From: Colimorpha sp964483145
Lineage (GTDB): Bacteria; Bacteroidota; Bacteroidia; Bacteroidales; P3
Direction: 5' to 3'
Assembly (NCBI GenBank): GCA_964483145.1
Contig: CAZAAK010000001.1
Span: 1 to 64,000 of the forward strand
Length of the DNA: 64,000 nucleotides
Positions within the stretch are counted from its first letter, which is position 1, and each line of letters opens with the position of its first letter. Positions 8,099 to 16,805 of the stretch are shown in pieces. The position numbers and the translations under genes were made by a program. The notes beneath the pieces were generated by a model. That model was given only the letters and a program-made list of their open reading frames with translations. It was not told the DNA's origin and ran no database searches.

Positions 8099-9403
8099 AT
8101 GATGAATATTGACCTGTTGTACCAGACCTATCTGCAGTCCCGCGCTGTCACCACCGACAGCCGTGCCATCACTCCGGGCTGTATCTTTTTTGCCTTCAAG
8201 GGCGAGAAGTTCGACGGCAACGCCTTCGTTCCGCAAGCCTTGGAGCAGGGTGCCGCCCTTTGTGTTACCAACAACTCGCAATACCTCTCCAACAGCCGTT
8301 GTATGGTTGTGCGCGATGTACTGACAACTTTGCAGGAACTGGCCAAATGCCATCGTAGGCACCTTACCGTTCCTGTCATTGGCATCACCGGCACCAATGG
8401 CAAGACTACCACCAAGGAGCTAGTCCACGCTGTGCTCAGCCGCCGCTACCGCACCCATGCCACCACGGGCAACCATAACAACCATTTGGGGGTGCCGCTC
8501 ACATTGCTGGCCATGCCTGCCGACGCCGAAGTGGCCATCGTTGAGATGGGGGCCAACCATCCCGGCGAAATCGAATCGCTCTGCGCTATTGCCGACCCCG
8601 ACTTTGGCCTCATTACCAACGTGGGCCGCGCTCATCTGGAGGGATTTGGCAGTTTCGAAGGGGTTGTTCGTACCAAGACCGAGCTCTACCGCCATCTATC
8701 TGCTAGGCAAGGCACGGCTTTTGTGGATGCTAGCAACGATATCCTCCTTAGGCAAGCATCTGCCTGCCACCTGACCACAGTTAGCTATGGCGATGCCGAC
8801 ACAGCCCAAGTCCGCGGTCACCTTGTCGGTTCCGACCCTTACATGAAATACTATATGGAGGATGGCGACAATGTCTACAGCATCCAGTCGCAGCTGCTGG
8901 GCAACTACAATTTTGCCAACGCCATGGCCGCCTCCGCCGTAGGACGTTTTTTCCGCGTTGACTACTGGGACATCAAAGAGGCCATCGAGCAGTACACCCC
9001 CGCCAACAACCGTTCGCAGTATAAACAGACTGCCAACAACACCCTTATACTCGACTGCTACAATGCCAATCCCTCCAGCATGAAGGTGGCCCTCGACAAC
9101 TTTGAGGCGTTGCGGCGCGGCAACAAAGTGGCGATGCTTGGCAACATGCGCGAACTTGGTGCCGAAAGCCAGCGGGAACATCAAGCCATTGTCGACCGTC
9201 TGCTTGCCCGCCCCGATATCCACTCGGTGCTTGTGGGCTCGGAATTTGCTTTTGCACGGGCTAATGTCGGCTCTTCGATGCTGTGGTTTGCCACAGTGGA
9301 AGAGGCGGTTCGGCATTTCGCCCAGCATCCGCTTACCGGGGCTACCATCCTCCTGAAGGGCTCCAACGGAACTAGGATGTGGGAGCTGGAAAAAGTGCTG
9401 TGA
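8099..9403 (+). CDS. murF: UDP-N-acetylmuramoyl-tripeptide--D-alanyl-D-alanine ligase
   Basis: A 434-residue Mur ligase that adds D-Ala-D-Ala to the UDP-MurNAc-tripeptide in the cytoplasm, the last soluble step of peptidoglycan precursor synthesis. TTDSRAITPGCIFFAFKG at the N-terminus is the MurE/MurF uridine-binding domain. The ATP motif GITGTNGKTTTKE lies near 98-110, and the C-terminal domain carries DCYNANPSSMK. The gene starts with two ATGs (8099 or 8102). It stands apart from the other wall genes and ends at a strong terminator. A second MurF-like module is fused to alanine racemase at 49.8-52.3 kb; this free-standing copy is the better candidate for the main enzyme. Confidence 0.96.
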   Translation: MMNIDLLYQTYLQSRAVTTDSRAITPGCIFFAFKGEKFDGNAFVPQALEQGAALCVTNNSQYLSNSRCMVVRDVLTTLQELAKCHRRHLTVPVIGITGTNGKTTTKELVHAVLSRRYRTHATTGNHNNHLGVPLTLLAMPADAEVAIVEMGANHPGEIESLCAIADPDFGLITNVGRAHLEGFGSFEGVVRTKTELYRHLSARQGTAFVDASNDILLRQASACHLTTVSYGDADTAQVRGHLVGSDPYMKYYMEDGDNVYSIQSQLLGNYNFANAMAASAVGRFFRVDYWDIKEAIEQYTPANNRSQYKQTANNTLILDCYNANPSSMKVALDNFEALRRGNKVAMLGNMRELGAESQREHQAIVDRLLARPDIHSVLVGSEFAFARANVGSSMLWFATVEEAVRHFAQHPLTGATILLKGSNGTRMWELEKVL

Positions 9404-9462
9404 CAGCCTTCGGCCTGCACAGGCAAATAACTTTTGGGGCTACCCTCTAGGGCAAAAAATTG

Positions 9463-9498
9463 AACTGCGGAGCAAACAGGTTTGCTCCGCAGTTTTTT
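9463..9498. terminator. Two-way terminator between murF and the barrel gene
   Basis: AACTGCGGAGCAAA (9463-9476) pairs perfectly with TTTGCTCCGCAGTT (9481-9494), loop CAGG, followed by a T-run. It lies between convergent genes. Confidence 0.93.
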
Positions 9499-9568
9499 GG
9501 ATGTTGATGTTTGGTGGGCTCTTCGCTAGCGGCAGTGGATGCCGAGGAAGCCCTTGCACAAGGCAGCG

Positions 9569-10423
9569 TTAGAGGTTGAAGCGGATGCCGAACTCGTGTA
9601 TACGGCCTTCGTTTTGGTTGCTAGTGGAGTAGGTGGGCAAGAGGTTGAAGTAGACTTCCATGCCGGGGGAGAAAATCAGCCATCGGCTTTGGGTGCCGAG
9701 AATAATATCGCAGCGGTATTGGTTGAATTGGGCTTTATCGGGCAGGGCCTTGCTAAAGCCGAAATTCAACCCTGGGGCTATGCCCAAGTACCAGCCGTGG
9801 TCGTTGTCCTTGCCAATGAAGGATAGCTTTATGGGCAGGACGATGGAGCTATAGGAGCGCGTCTGTTCCTGACCATCGAAATCAGCCACACCCTTATCCA
9901 AATGGCTGTAGAAACAGTTGGTGTAGCGGTAGCCGAGCCCGATGTTGGCGTCCCAGCGTTTGGCGATGGGGTGGTGATAGTCGATAATAGCGCCAAGGTT
10001 GAATCCCACGGCATTGAAGAGGTTGTTTGTGCCATAGGCGCGGCGGGCAGTGAGGATGGTGGCATAGGGGTCGGCCGTGAAGTTGGGCTTGCGGTTCCAC
10101 TTGGCGTAGTTCTGCTGATGTCGTGCTTTCTTTTCGGCCTTTTTTTGCTCCTTACGGATGGCGTTCTGCTCCTTGGTTTGCTCGCGTTTGATGCGGTCCT
10201 GCTCCTTTTTGGCGGCTTCCTCCTTGGCTTTGGCCTGTTCCTTGGCAAGGCGTTCTTCCTCTTTCTGTTGCTGTTTTTGCAGGCGTTCCTGCTCCTTTTG
10301 CTGCTGGAGCAGCAATTCCTGTTGCTCCTGCTGTTGTTTTTTCAAGAGCTCGTCTTCGTTTTGGGCAAAAATGGTGCCTGCCGAGAAAAACAGGGCAAGC
10401 AATAGGATGTACAATTTCTTCAT
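9569..10423 (-). CDS. Outer-membrane beta-barrel protein with N-terminal coiled coil
   Basis: A 284-residue exported protein. Residues 1-20 are a signal peptide ending IFAQ. Residues 21-105 are almost wholly Gln, Glu, Lys and Arg with heptad-like Leu (LLKKQQQEQQELLLQQQ), a long charged helix or coiled coil. Residues 105-284 alternate polar and aromatic residues in beta-strand style and end with a terminal FNL motif, as in outer-membrane barrels. The helix would sit in the periplasm and might span it or touch peptidoglycan, which is inference. It is transcribed alone, from a -7 box at 10472-10479. Confidence 0.75.
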   Translation of the reverse strand: MKKLYILLLALFFSAGTIFAQNEDELLKKQQQEQQELLLQQQKEQERLQKQQQKEEERLAKEQAKAKEEAAKKEQDRIKREQTKEQNAIRKEQKKAEKKARHQQNYAKWNRKPNFTADPYATILTARRAYGTNNLFNAVGFNLGAIIDYHHPIAKRWDANIGLGYRYTNCFYSHLDKGVADFDGQEQTRSYSSIVLPIKLSFIGKDNDHGWYLGIAPGLNFGFSKALPDKAQFNQYRCDIILGTQSRWLIFSPGMEVYFNLLPTYSTSNQNEGRIHEFGIRFNL

Positions 10424-10471
10424 ATTACAGACAGTTTATTAATGAATACCATAATTTCCGTTTTGGCGGTG

Positions 10472-10479
10472 CAAAGATA
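10472..10479 (-). promoter_or_regulatory. -7 promoter box (TATCTTTG) of the barrel gene
   Basis: Exact match to TAnnTTTG on the minus strand, about 50 bases before the start codon. No clear -33 box. Confidence 0.6.
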
Positions 10480-10642
10480 CAAAATGTTTCTGTTATAGCT
10501 AGCACTGTGGTGCTGTTTTGATGATTATTATTCTTGGGGGCGGGAGCCCTTATTGTTTGCTTATCTACTGGCATTCATCTAGTTCGGACGGATGCAGAAG
10601 ATTCGAGACAACGGGCTTGTTTCCCCCACGGGGCAGGGCTTG

Positions 10643-12523
10643 CTATTCCTTTACGATGCTCTCGTAATAGTCCACATAAGCCTTGTAGAGCAGTTTGAGG
10701 CCCCCAGGGGTGGGGTAGTTGCCGCTGAAGTACCAATCGCCAGTGTGCCCAGGGCAGGCTTCGTGTAGGCCATCGATGGTTTGATAGATGCATTCCACCG
10801 GCACGTCGGAGCCTTCATCGGTAACGAGCTTGCCGATCATTTGTGAGATTTCGTCATTGCTAAAGGGGGCGTAGACTTGCTTGACATAGTTCTCGTGGCA
10901 TTCCTCTTTTGGCAACTCCATGGCGCTTAGGCACTGTTGGTAGACTGTCTCCAACACATCCAGCATGCCACGCTCGGCAAGGAGGGCAACGGCAGCCTTA
11001 AAGGCAATGAACTCCTGAAGGTTGGCCATGTCGATGCCGTAAAAGTCGGGGTAGCGCACTTGAGGGGAGCTTGAGACGATGATCAGCTTCTTTGGGCGTA
11101 GACGGGAGAGAATCTTGACGATGCTGTTCTTGAGGGTGGTGCCGCGCACGATGCTGTCGTCGATAACCACTAGGTTGTCGACGCCGTCCTGGATAACGCC
11201 GTAGGTGACGTCGTAGACGTGCGCAGCCATGTCGTTGCGGGCATTGTGCTCGGTGATGAATGTGCGCAGTTTGATATCCTTGATGGCTACCTTTTCGCTA
11301 CGCACGTGCGAGCTGAGGATGGCGGTGATGGCCTCCTCGGAGAGGATGCCCTGCTTGGAGAGCTGGATGATGGCACGGGTCTTTTCGGCATTGAGGCGGT
11401 CCTCAAAGCCGTGCAACATGCCATAGTAGGCTGTTTCGGCGGTATTGGGAATAAAGGAGATAACGCTGTGCAGAAGGTCGTTGTTGCAGGCCTTGAGGAT
11501 GGCGGGCACTAGGTTGTAGCCCAAATGTTTGCGCTCTTGGTAGATGTCTTTGTCGCTGCCGCGGGAAAAATAGATGCGTTCGAAGGAGCATTTGCTGATG
11601 TTGGGTTTGGGCTCTAGAATCTGCTCAACGCGGATTTCGTTGCTTTGGTTGGCGAAAATGGCTTGGCCGGGCTGAAGCTCATGGACCTGCTCCACCAGCA
11701 CGTTGAGGGTGGTTTGGATAACGGGGCGCTCGGATGCTACCACCAATATCTCATCGTCGTAGTAGTAGAAAGCTGGCCGGATGCCCCAGGGGTCGCGCAA
11801 GGCAAACTGCTCGCCGCTACCTGTCATGCAGCAGATGACAAAACCGCCGTCCCACATGGGGGCGCATTGGCGGAGGATGGAGGCCATGTCGATGCGCTGC
11901 TCGATGTAATGGGTGAGTTCTAGCCCGTGGAGGCCCTCGCTGCGCCCTTGGGCATAGAGCTTCTCCACATGGCGGTCGAGGCGGTGACCCAGTTGCTCGA
12001 GCAACACATAGGTGTCGGACCCGCTACGGGGATACTGCCCCTGCGAGGAGATGAGGTCGAATATTTCCTGGGCGTTGGTGAGGTTGAAATTGCCGCAGAG
12101 GGCCAGGCTACGGGCCCGGTAGTTGTCGCGCCGCACTAGCGGGTGAAGGTATTGGATACCTTGCTTGCCGGTGGTGCTGTAGCGCAGATGCCCCATGTAC
12201 ATGCCCCCGGCATAGGGCATCTGCTGGAGGTTGACATTCTCCCGTACGCCTTCATTAATCAAGTTGGTGGCCTTGCTAAAGATTTCGGTAATGGCGTTGC
12301 TGCCCATGGCACGCTCGCGGAAGATATATTCGAAGCCGACTTGCGAGTCGGTCTTCAGGCATACGATGCCAGCGCCGTCTTGCCCGCGGTTGTGCTGCTT
12401 TTCCATGAGCAGGTATAGTTTGTTGAGGCCGTGGCGCCAGGTGCCGTGCTCGGCCTGGTAGTATTCAAGGGGTTTGAGCAGTCGTACTTGTGCTATTCCG
12501 CACTCATGTTTCAAAGGCTCCAT
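10643..12523 (-). CDS. Amidophosphoribosyltransferase paralogue (PurF family, long form)
   Basis: A 626-residue class II glutamine amidotransferase joined to a phosphoribosyltransferase domain. C8 in KHECGIAQVR is the expected nucleophile and needs removal of seven residues. HNRGQDGAGI, GHLRYSTTG and CGNFNLTN form the glutaminase site. VVIDDSIVRGTT near 451-462 is the PRPP-binding loop. PurF makes phosphoribosylamine, the first step of purine synthesis. This form is about 120-150 residues longer than common PurF (about 470-500); the extra length lies mainly at the C-terminus and between domains. Bacteroidota often carry such a second copy, so whether this one is the main enzyme cannot be told. 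No purine gene other than guaB is in the window. Confidence 0.85.
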   Translation of the reverse strand: MEPLKHECGIAQVRLLKPLEYYQAEHGTWRHGLNKLYLLMEKQHNRGQDGAGIVCLKTDSQVGFEYIFRERAMGSNAITEIFSKATNLINEGVRENVNLQQMPYAGGMYMGHLRYSTTGKQGIQYLHPLVRRDNYRARSLALCGNFNLTNAQEIFDLISSQGQYPRSGSDTYVLLEQLGHRLDRHVEKLYAQGRSEGLHGLELTHYIEQRIDMASILRQCAPMWDGGFVICCMTGSGEQFALRDPWGIRPAFYYYDDEILVVASERPVIQTTLNVLVEQVHELQPGQAIFANQSNEIRVEQILEPKPNISKCSFERIYFSRGSDKDIYQERKHLGYNLVPAILKACNNDLLHSVISFIPNTAETAYYGMLHGFEDRLNAEKTRAIIQLSKQGILSEEAITAILSSHVRSEKVAIKDIKLRTFITEHNARNDMAAHVYDVTYGVIQDGVDNLVVIDDSIVRGTTLKNSIVKILSRLRPKKLIIVSSSPQVRYPDFYGIDMANLQEFIAFKAAVALLAERGMLDVLETVYQQCLSAMELPKEECHENYVKQVYAPFSNDEISQMIGKLVTDEGSDVPVECIYQTIDGLHEACPGHTGDWYFSGNYPTPGGLKLLYKAYVDYYESIVKE

Positions 12524-12687
12524 GTCGTTTGTTTTGTTTTCTGTTCCGGTTTAATTTTGGGTGGGGCTTGCGGACTGAGCCGCTTCACCCCCGCTGTTTA
12601 AAGATCCTGCGAAAGTTCGTATAACGTACAAGAGCCTTCGTTATTTTGTTGTGGCAACAAAAAAACGCCTAAGTGGGAAAAAAAGCG

Positions 12688-12695
12688 TATCTTTG
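12688..12695 (+). promoter_or_regulatory. -7 promoter box (TATCTTTG)
   Basis: Exact TAnnTTTG match about 50 bases before the Cys-rich protein gene. No good -33 element. Confidence 0.65.
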
Positions 12696-12748
12696 CAACC
12701 GGAAAGTTTGTAAAAATCCAATTTATCACGATAGAAAACAAAGTGTCA

Positions 12749-13126
12749 ATGGAAAGTAGGAAAGCTATAGCAGTAGAGAAGAAACGCCAGTGCAACTGCG
12801 CTTGTGCGGTGTTGAGCACTTTTTGCGATTTGACGGGAATCGACGAGGAAACGGCCCGCAAGCTCACCTATGGGTTTGGTGCCGGCATGGGTAACATGGA
12901 TGGCACTTGCGGTGCGCTTGTGGGGGCTGGCATGGTGTTGGGGCTGGTTAATGGGCGCAAGGCCAGTGCCGACATGTGCCATGTGCTTGCCCGTTTTCAG
13001 GAGCGCAATGGAGCCATCCAGTGCCGTCGGCTCAAAGGGGTGGACACCGGCATGCCTCTTCGCGCTTGCAACGACTGTGTTGCCGATGCGTGTGAGTTTT
13101 TGGAGGAGTGCCTAGAGAAACATTAA
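12749..13126 (+). CDS. C_GCAxxG_C_C family putative redox protein
   Basis: A 125-residue soluble protein with the spaced Cys pattern that names its family. CNCACAV lies near the N-terminus, TCGALVGAG is the GCAxxG core, and further Cys follow (CHVLARF, IQCRRLKG, CNDCVADAC). These are thought to bind metal or take part in electron transfer; no member has a firm function that I can name. The ATG at 12749 is used; a GTG two codons upstream (12743) is possible. An SDR oxidoreductase gene follows 49 bases later on the same strand after a C9 run, so a shared transcript is likely. Confidence 0.85.
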   Translation: MESRKAIAVEKKRQCNCACAVLSTFCDLTGIDEETARKLTYGFGAGMGNMDGTCGALVGAGMVLGLVNGRKASADMCHVLARFQERNGAIQCRRLKGVDTGMPLRACNDCVADACEFLEECLEKH

Positions 13127-13175
13127 CAAGGCATCCCCCCCCCTGGGAATTGAAGGAACAAAAAAACAACATATT

Positions 13176-13958
13176 ATGGAAAAGAAAATTGCTCTTATCA
13201 CCGGTGCTACCAGTGGCATTGGAGAGGCTTGTGCCCGCCGTTTTGCTGCAGGCGGATACGATTTGATTGTTACCGGCCGCAATGCCGACAAACTGAACCT
13301 GTTGCGCGACGAGCTTGTTGAGGCAGGCACCGATGTGCTGGCCCTAAACTTTGATGTGCGCGATCGGGAGGCCGCCCATAAGGCCGTCGACTCCCTTAGC
13401 GGTAAATGGCAGAAGGTGGACGTGCTAATCAACAATGCTGGCCTTGCCCGTGGTCTGGAGCCCGAATACGGAGGTAGCTTTCAGGATTGGGACGAGATGA
13501 TAGACACCAACATCAAGGGGTTGCTAACGATGACCCGCTATATCGTCCCCGGCATGGTGGAACGCGGCCGAGGCCACATCATCAATGTGGGCAGTGTGGC
13601 CGGAGACGCTGCTTATGCAGGCGGCAATGTCTATTGCGCCACCAAGTCGGCCGTGAAACTTATCTCCGACGGCTTGCGCATCGACTTGGTCAACACCGCC
13701 GTGCGGGTCACCAACCTCAAGCCTGGTCTGGTGCAGACCAACTTCAGCAACGTCCGTTTCCACGGCGATGATGCCCGCGCCGACAGCGTTTACAAAGGCA
13801 TTCAGCCTCTCACCGGCGCCGACATCGCCGATGTGGCCTTTTATGCTGCCAGTGCTCCCGAACATGTGCAGATTGCCGAGGTGCTTGTCCTGGCTACCCA
13901 TCAAGGTAGCGGCTCTGTTATCAGCAAGGATGTGAACAGGGTGGAGCATCTGTCCTAA
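13176..13958 (+). CDS. SDR family NAD(P)-dependent oxidoreductase (YdfG-like)
   Basis: A 260-residue classical short-chain dehydrogenase. The cofactor motif TGATSGIG is at 9-16, NNAG at 86-89, and the catalytic residues are S140, Y153 and K157 (YCATK). The basic TGR after beta-2 (residues 33-35) favours NADP. The closest functional group I can name is YdfG, which acts on 3-hydroxy acids such as serine and 3-hydroxypropionate; the true substrate is not visible. It ends at a two-way terminator. Confidence 0.9.
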   Translation: MEKKIALITGATSGIGEACARRFAAGGYDLIVTGRNADKLNLLRDELVEAGTDVLALNFDVRDREAAHKAVDSLSGKWQKVDVLINNAGLARGLEPEYGGSFQDWDEMIDTNIKGLLTMTRYIVPGMVERGRGHIINVGSVAGDAAYAGGNVYCATKSAVKLISDGLRIDLVNTAVRVTNLKPGLVQTNFSNVRFHGDDARADSVYKGIQPLTGADIADVAFYAASAPEHVQIAEVLVLATHQGSGSVISKDVNRVEHLS

Positions 13959-13980
13959 GTCCAACCCTTGCTCCAACAAA

Positions 13981-14014
13981 AAATCCCGTTCGAGAAGTTC
14001 GAACGGGATTTTTG
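13981..14014. terminator. Two-way terminator
   Basis: AAATCCCGTTCGA (13981-13993) pairs with TCGAACGGGATTT (13999-14011), followed by T residues. It lies between the convergent SDR and peptidase genes. Confidence 0.93.
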
Positions 14015-14032
14015 TATTTTGGTTGGAATGCC

Positions 14033-15313
14033 TTATTTCCGTTTGGCTTTTTTGACGGATTTGGCATTTGTGGCAGTGCTCTTTTCGATGCCGAGTTTGG
14101 CAGCGATGGCATCGGGGATGGCGTCTTTATGGACCACATAGTTCATGGTCTTGTAGCGGACAAAGGCCTTGCTGGCATAGAACATGCCGTGGTATTCGCC
14201 ATAGTCGCCCCAACTGTTCTTGACCATGTAGTACTCATTGCCCATCTGGTCCTTGGCGGTGCCGTAGATGACCATGCCGTGGTCGTCGGTGGTCTCGCGA
14301 TTGTCGTAGGCAATCTGGCGTTCTTCCTGGGTGACCCAGCGCTGCGGAGTGGGGTGTTTGGCTGCTTCGTCCTGAATGGCCTTGGCACTCATGCCGGTCC
14401 AATGGGCCATGTCGCTACCTTGCAGATTGGCGGCAGTGGCAGCATCGGCGGGCAGGACGCAGAAACCTTTGCGCACACCCATGCGGAAGCCCTGTTCGCT
14501 AACATCACTGCCCCAGGCAATGGGGTAGCCGTTGGCAATGGCATTGTCCATAATCTCCATCATTTCGTCAATGGGGACATTGTAGGAGAGGCTCCAACGC
14601 CAGTTGTCCTGAATCTCGAGGACAAAACGGCTGTAGAAGGGGTGGTGGGTATAGGAGGTGATGCTCACATAGTCGTCGGCATTCAGGCCTAGGCTTTCGT
14701 AGAAGCTTTTTGGGGTGTACTCTTTGCCATTGTAGGTGAATTTCTCGGGGGCGGTGCCTAAGTAGACATCGTGCACAGCCTTGATGGCTTTGATGCAGAG
14801 CAAGCCGTCTTCGCCGCGTTGGAGCTTTTTCAGTTTGTCGTTCTTGGCAATGGCAGCAACCATGGCATCGGTGAGTGCGCTGAGTTCGTTGTGGTTGGAG
14901 AGGGTGTCGCCATACATCACGCCTGGGCGCATGTACTGCTCGGGGATGAGGCCGAAGGTTTTCATGCCGTAGATTACGTCAGAGAAGGCACCGCCTTGGC
15001 TGAAACTGACATCCCCGCTGGTGCGGATAGCCGCCATGGCGCGGTCGTTGTAGGTGTTGCTGACGATGTACATCTCACTGAAGTCGTAGGTGCCCTTGCC
15101 CATGCGGAGTAGCTCCGCCTCGATAAAGCCAAGCCCGCTGTAGCACCAGCATGTGCCGGCTTGGTTCTGGTTCTTGACAGAGGTGATGGGAAGTTCCTTG
15201 ACAATGGTGAATTTGTAGCCTTCGTCTTCCGTCTGCTCTTCGGCCTTGGGGGCCTGAGCCAGAGCGGTGGCGCAGACAGCAGCAGCTGTCAGGGTCATAA
15301 AAAGTTTCTTCAT
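14033..15313 (-). CDS. Secreted C1 (papain-fold) peptidase, bleomycin-hydrolase-like
   Basis: A 426-residue exported cysteine peptidase. A signal peptide ends near residue 20 (ALAQ). The active site is complete: the oxyanion Gln and C55 in NQAGTCWCYSG, His near 345 in DDHGMVIYG, and Asn near 366 in VKNSWGDYG. The layout matches the PepC/bleomycin hydrolase subgroup that is common and periplasmic in Bacteroidales. The C-terminus is Lys-rich. The next gene on the strand is a second peptidase of the same family, only about 25% similar by eye, so the pair is an old duplication. It likely trims peptides outside the cytoplasm. Confidence 0.9.
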   Translation of the reverse strand: MKKLFMTLTAAAVCATALAQAPKAEEQTEDEGYKFTIVKELPITSVKNQNQAGTCWCYSGLGFIEAELLRMGKGTYDFSEMYIVSNTYNDRAMAAIRTSGDVSFSQGGAFSDVIYGMKTFGLIPEQYMRPGVMYGDTLSNHNELSALTDAMVAAIAKNDKLKKLQRGEDGLLCIKAIKAVHDVYLGTAPEKFTYNGKEYTPKSFYESLGLNADDYVSITSYTHHPFYSRFVLEIQDNWRWSLSYNVPIDEMMEIMDNAIANGYPIAWGSDVSEQGFRMGVRKGFCVLPADAATAANLQGSDMAHWTGMSAKAIQDEAAKHPTPQRWVTQEERQIAYDNRETTDDHGMVIYGTAKDQMGNEYYMVKNSWGDYGEYHGMFYASKAFVRYKTMNYVVHKDAIPDAIAAKLGIEKSTATNAKSVKKAKRK

Positions 15314-15352
15314 TTCCTTTGTGTTATTTTAATTGTACTTTGTTTTCGGTGA

Positions 15353-16783
15353 CTATTGCTCGGGTGCGAACATGGGGTCCCAGGCAGGGAGCATGACGGG
15401 TTTTTGCTGTAGCATGGTGCGGTATTGGCTGGGAATGTATTTCTCCTCAAGAACCACGCGGAACATGTACTGGTTGAACCAATCGTTGGTCATGATAAGG
15501 AATCCTTGATAGCCGTAGCTGCTGCCCCAGCTGTTTTCTACCATCCATTTGATGGGTTTGCCGTCCTTGTCTAGGTCAACAGCGCAGAGGGTCATGGCGT
15601 GGCTGCTACCGCTTGCATGCGTGGCGACGCGTTGCTTCTTGTCCATGCCGAAAGTGGTGCCGAAGAGGGAGGCATAGTCGTAGTTGTTGACATCCATGAA
15701 ACCCTTGTCGCGGTTAAGGAATTTGCCCACATCGCAGGAAAAATACATCATGGTGCTGTCCTTGATGGAGGCAATGCACATAGGGGCGATTTCTTCCATC
15801 GGGAGGTTTAGGTAGCGCCAGTTCTGACCGTCGTAGACGTGGCGGTCGTACTGGATTTCGTATACCTTATAGTATTCGCGAGTGGGGTCGTTCATAATCA
15901 TGTAGTATTTGGAGAAATCGGTCTTGGCAAATTTCTCATAGAACGATTGTGGCGTATAGGTTTCGGTGGAGACAATCTCGCCCTTGGCGTTCTTCTGCTG
16001 CCAGGAGAATTGGGCCGGAGGCTCGCCCATGGTCAAGGCTAGCATGCGGTAGATGGTGCCCAACATCTCGGTTTTGCGCTGTTGTAACTGGGCAGCGGTG
16101 GTGCCTTTTTTTGCGGCTAGTTCGCGGAGCTCTAGACCATCCTCGCGCAATTTGAGCGAGATAAGGCTACTGATGCTGCTAGTGTTGTTGGTGTTGTAGG
16201 TCTCGGGCATAGCCTCGGCGGGTACAAGTCCGTATTTGTCAATTAGGTTGGCAACGCCAGTAAATTGGCCACCATCGCTGATGGGGTTTTTGAAAAGCCA
16301 GTCCACTTCCTGGTCGTCGAGGGGCTTTTTGTAGGTGTCAATCATGGCCTGCAGAAAGAGGTTGGACTTTTCCAATTGGTCGTAGAAGAAAGTGTAGGCC
16401 TGCGAGAACTGAAAATCGGCGGGGAGGTTGTGCTCGCGGATGGCTTTGTTGCGTAGCACGTTCATGCCGGTGAACATCCAGCAACGGCCCGAGGACTTCT
16501 GGTCGGTGATGGCTTTGCTTTCCACACGGTTGGAAAAATGGCTGTCGAAGGCGGTGCTGTTCTCGTAGTTAAGTGCCAATTTAGTGGGGCTACTAGTGAC
16601 CAGAATATTGCGCAGGGCTTTGTCGCTAGCGTTGCCGGTATAGCTTTGCTTCATCTGCTGCATCATTGCAGCGGAGATGCCGCCGTTGTCCGAAGTGGCG
16701 TTTTTGGCGTTCTTTTTTTGCGCCTGAGCCGGAGCAACAAGCAAAAGGGCTGAGGCTGCAAAGACAAAAAATAATCGTTTCAT
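15353..16783 (-). CDS. Secreted C1 peptidase (aminopeptidase C / bleomycin hydrolase type)
   Basis: A 476-residue exported PepC-type peptidase. A signal peptide ends near residue 22 (APAQAQ). The catalytic set is Q95 and C101 (QKSSGRCWMFTG), the His of GSSHAMTL and the Asn of VENSWGSSYG. The spacing fits bleomycin hydrolases, which form hexamers with the active sites inside and act as aminopeptidases; true cytoplasmic PepC lacks a signal peptide, so this is a periplasmic relative. It lies 39 bases upstream of the other C1 peptidase and 22 bases downstream of the thioredoxin-like lipoprotein gene, so all three are probably one operon. Confidence 0.93.
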   Translation of the reverse strand: MKRLFFVFAASALLLVAPAQAQKKNAKNATSDNGGISAAMMQQMKQSYTGNASDKALRNILVTSSPTKLALNYENSTAFDSHFSNRVESKAITDQKSSGRCWMFTGMNVLRNKAIREHNLPADFQFSQAYTFFYDQLEKSNLFLQAMIDTYKKPLDDQEVDWLFKNPISDGGQFTGVANLIDKYGLVPAEAMPETYNTNNTSSISSLISLKLREDGLELRELAAKKGTTAAQLQQRKTEMLGTIYRMLALTMGEPPAQFSWQQKNAKGEIVSTETYTPQSFYEKFAKTDFSKYYMIMNDPTREYYKVYEIQYDRHVYDGQNWRYLNLPMEEIAPMCIASIKDSTMMYFSCDVGKFLNRDKGFMDVNNYDYASLFGTTFGMDKKQRVATHASGSSHAMTLCAVDLDKDGKPIKWMVENSWGSSYGYQGFLIMTNDWFNQYMFRVVLEEKYIPSQYRTMLQQKPVMLPAWDPMFAPEQ

Positions 16784-16805
16784 ATCGTGCTGTTTTCTTT
16801 TTGAT

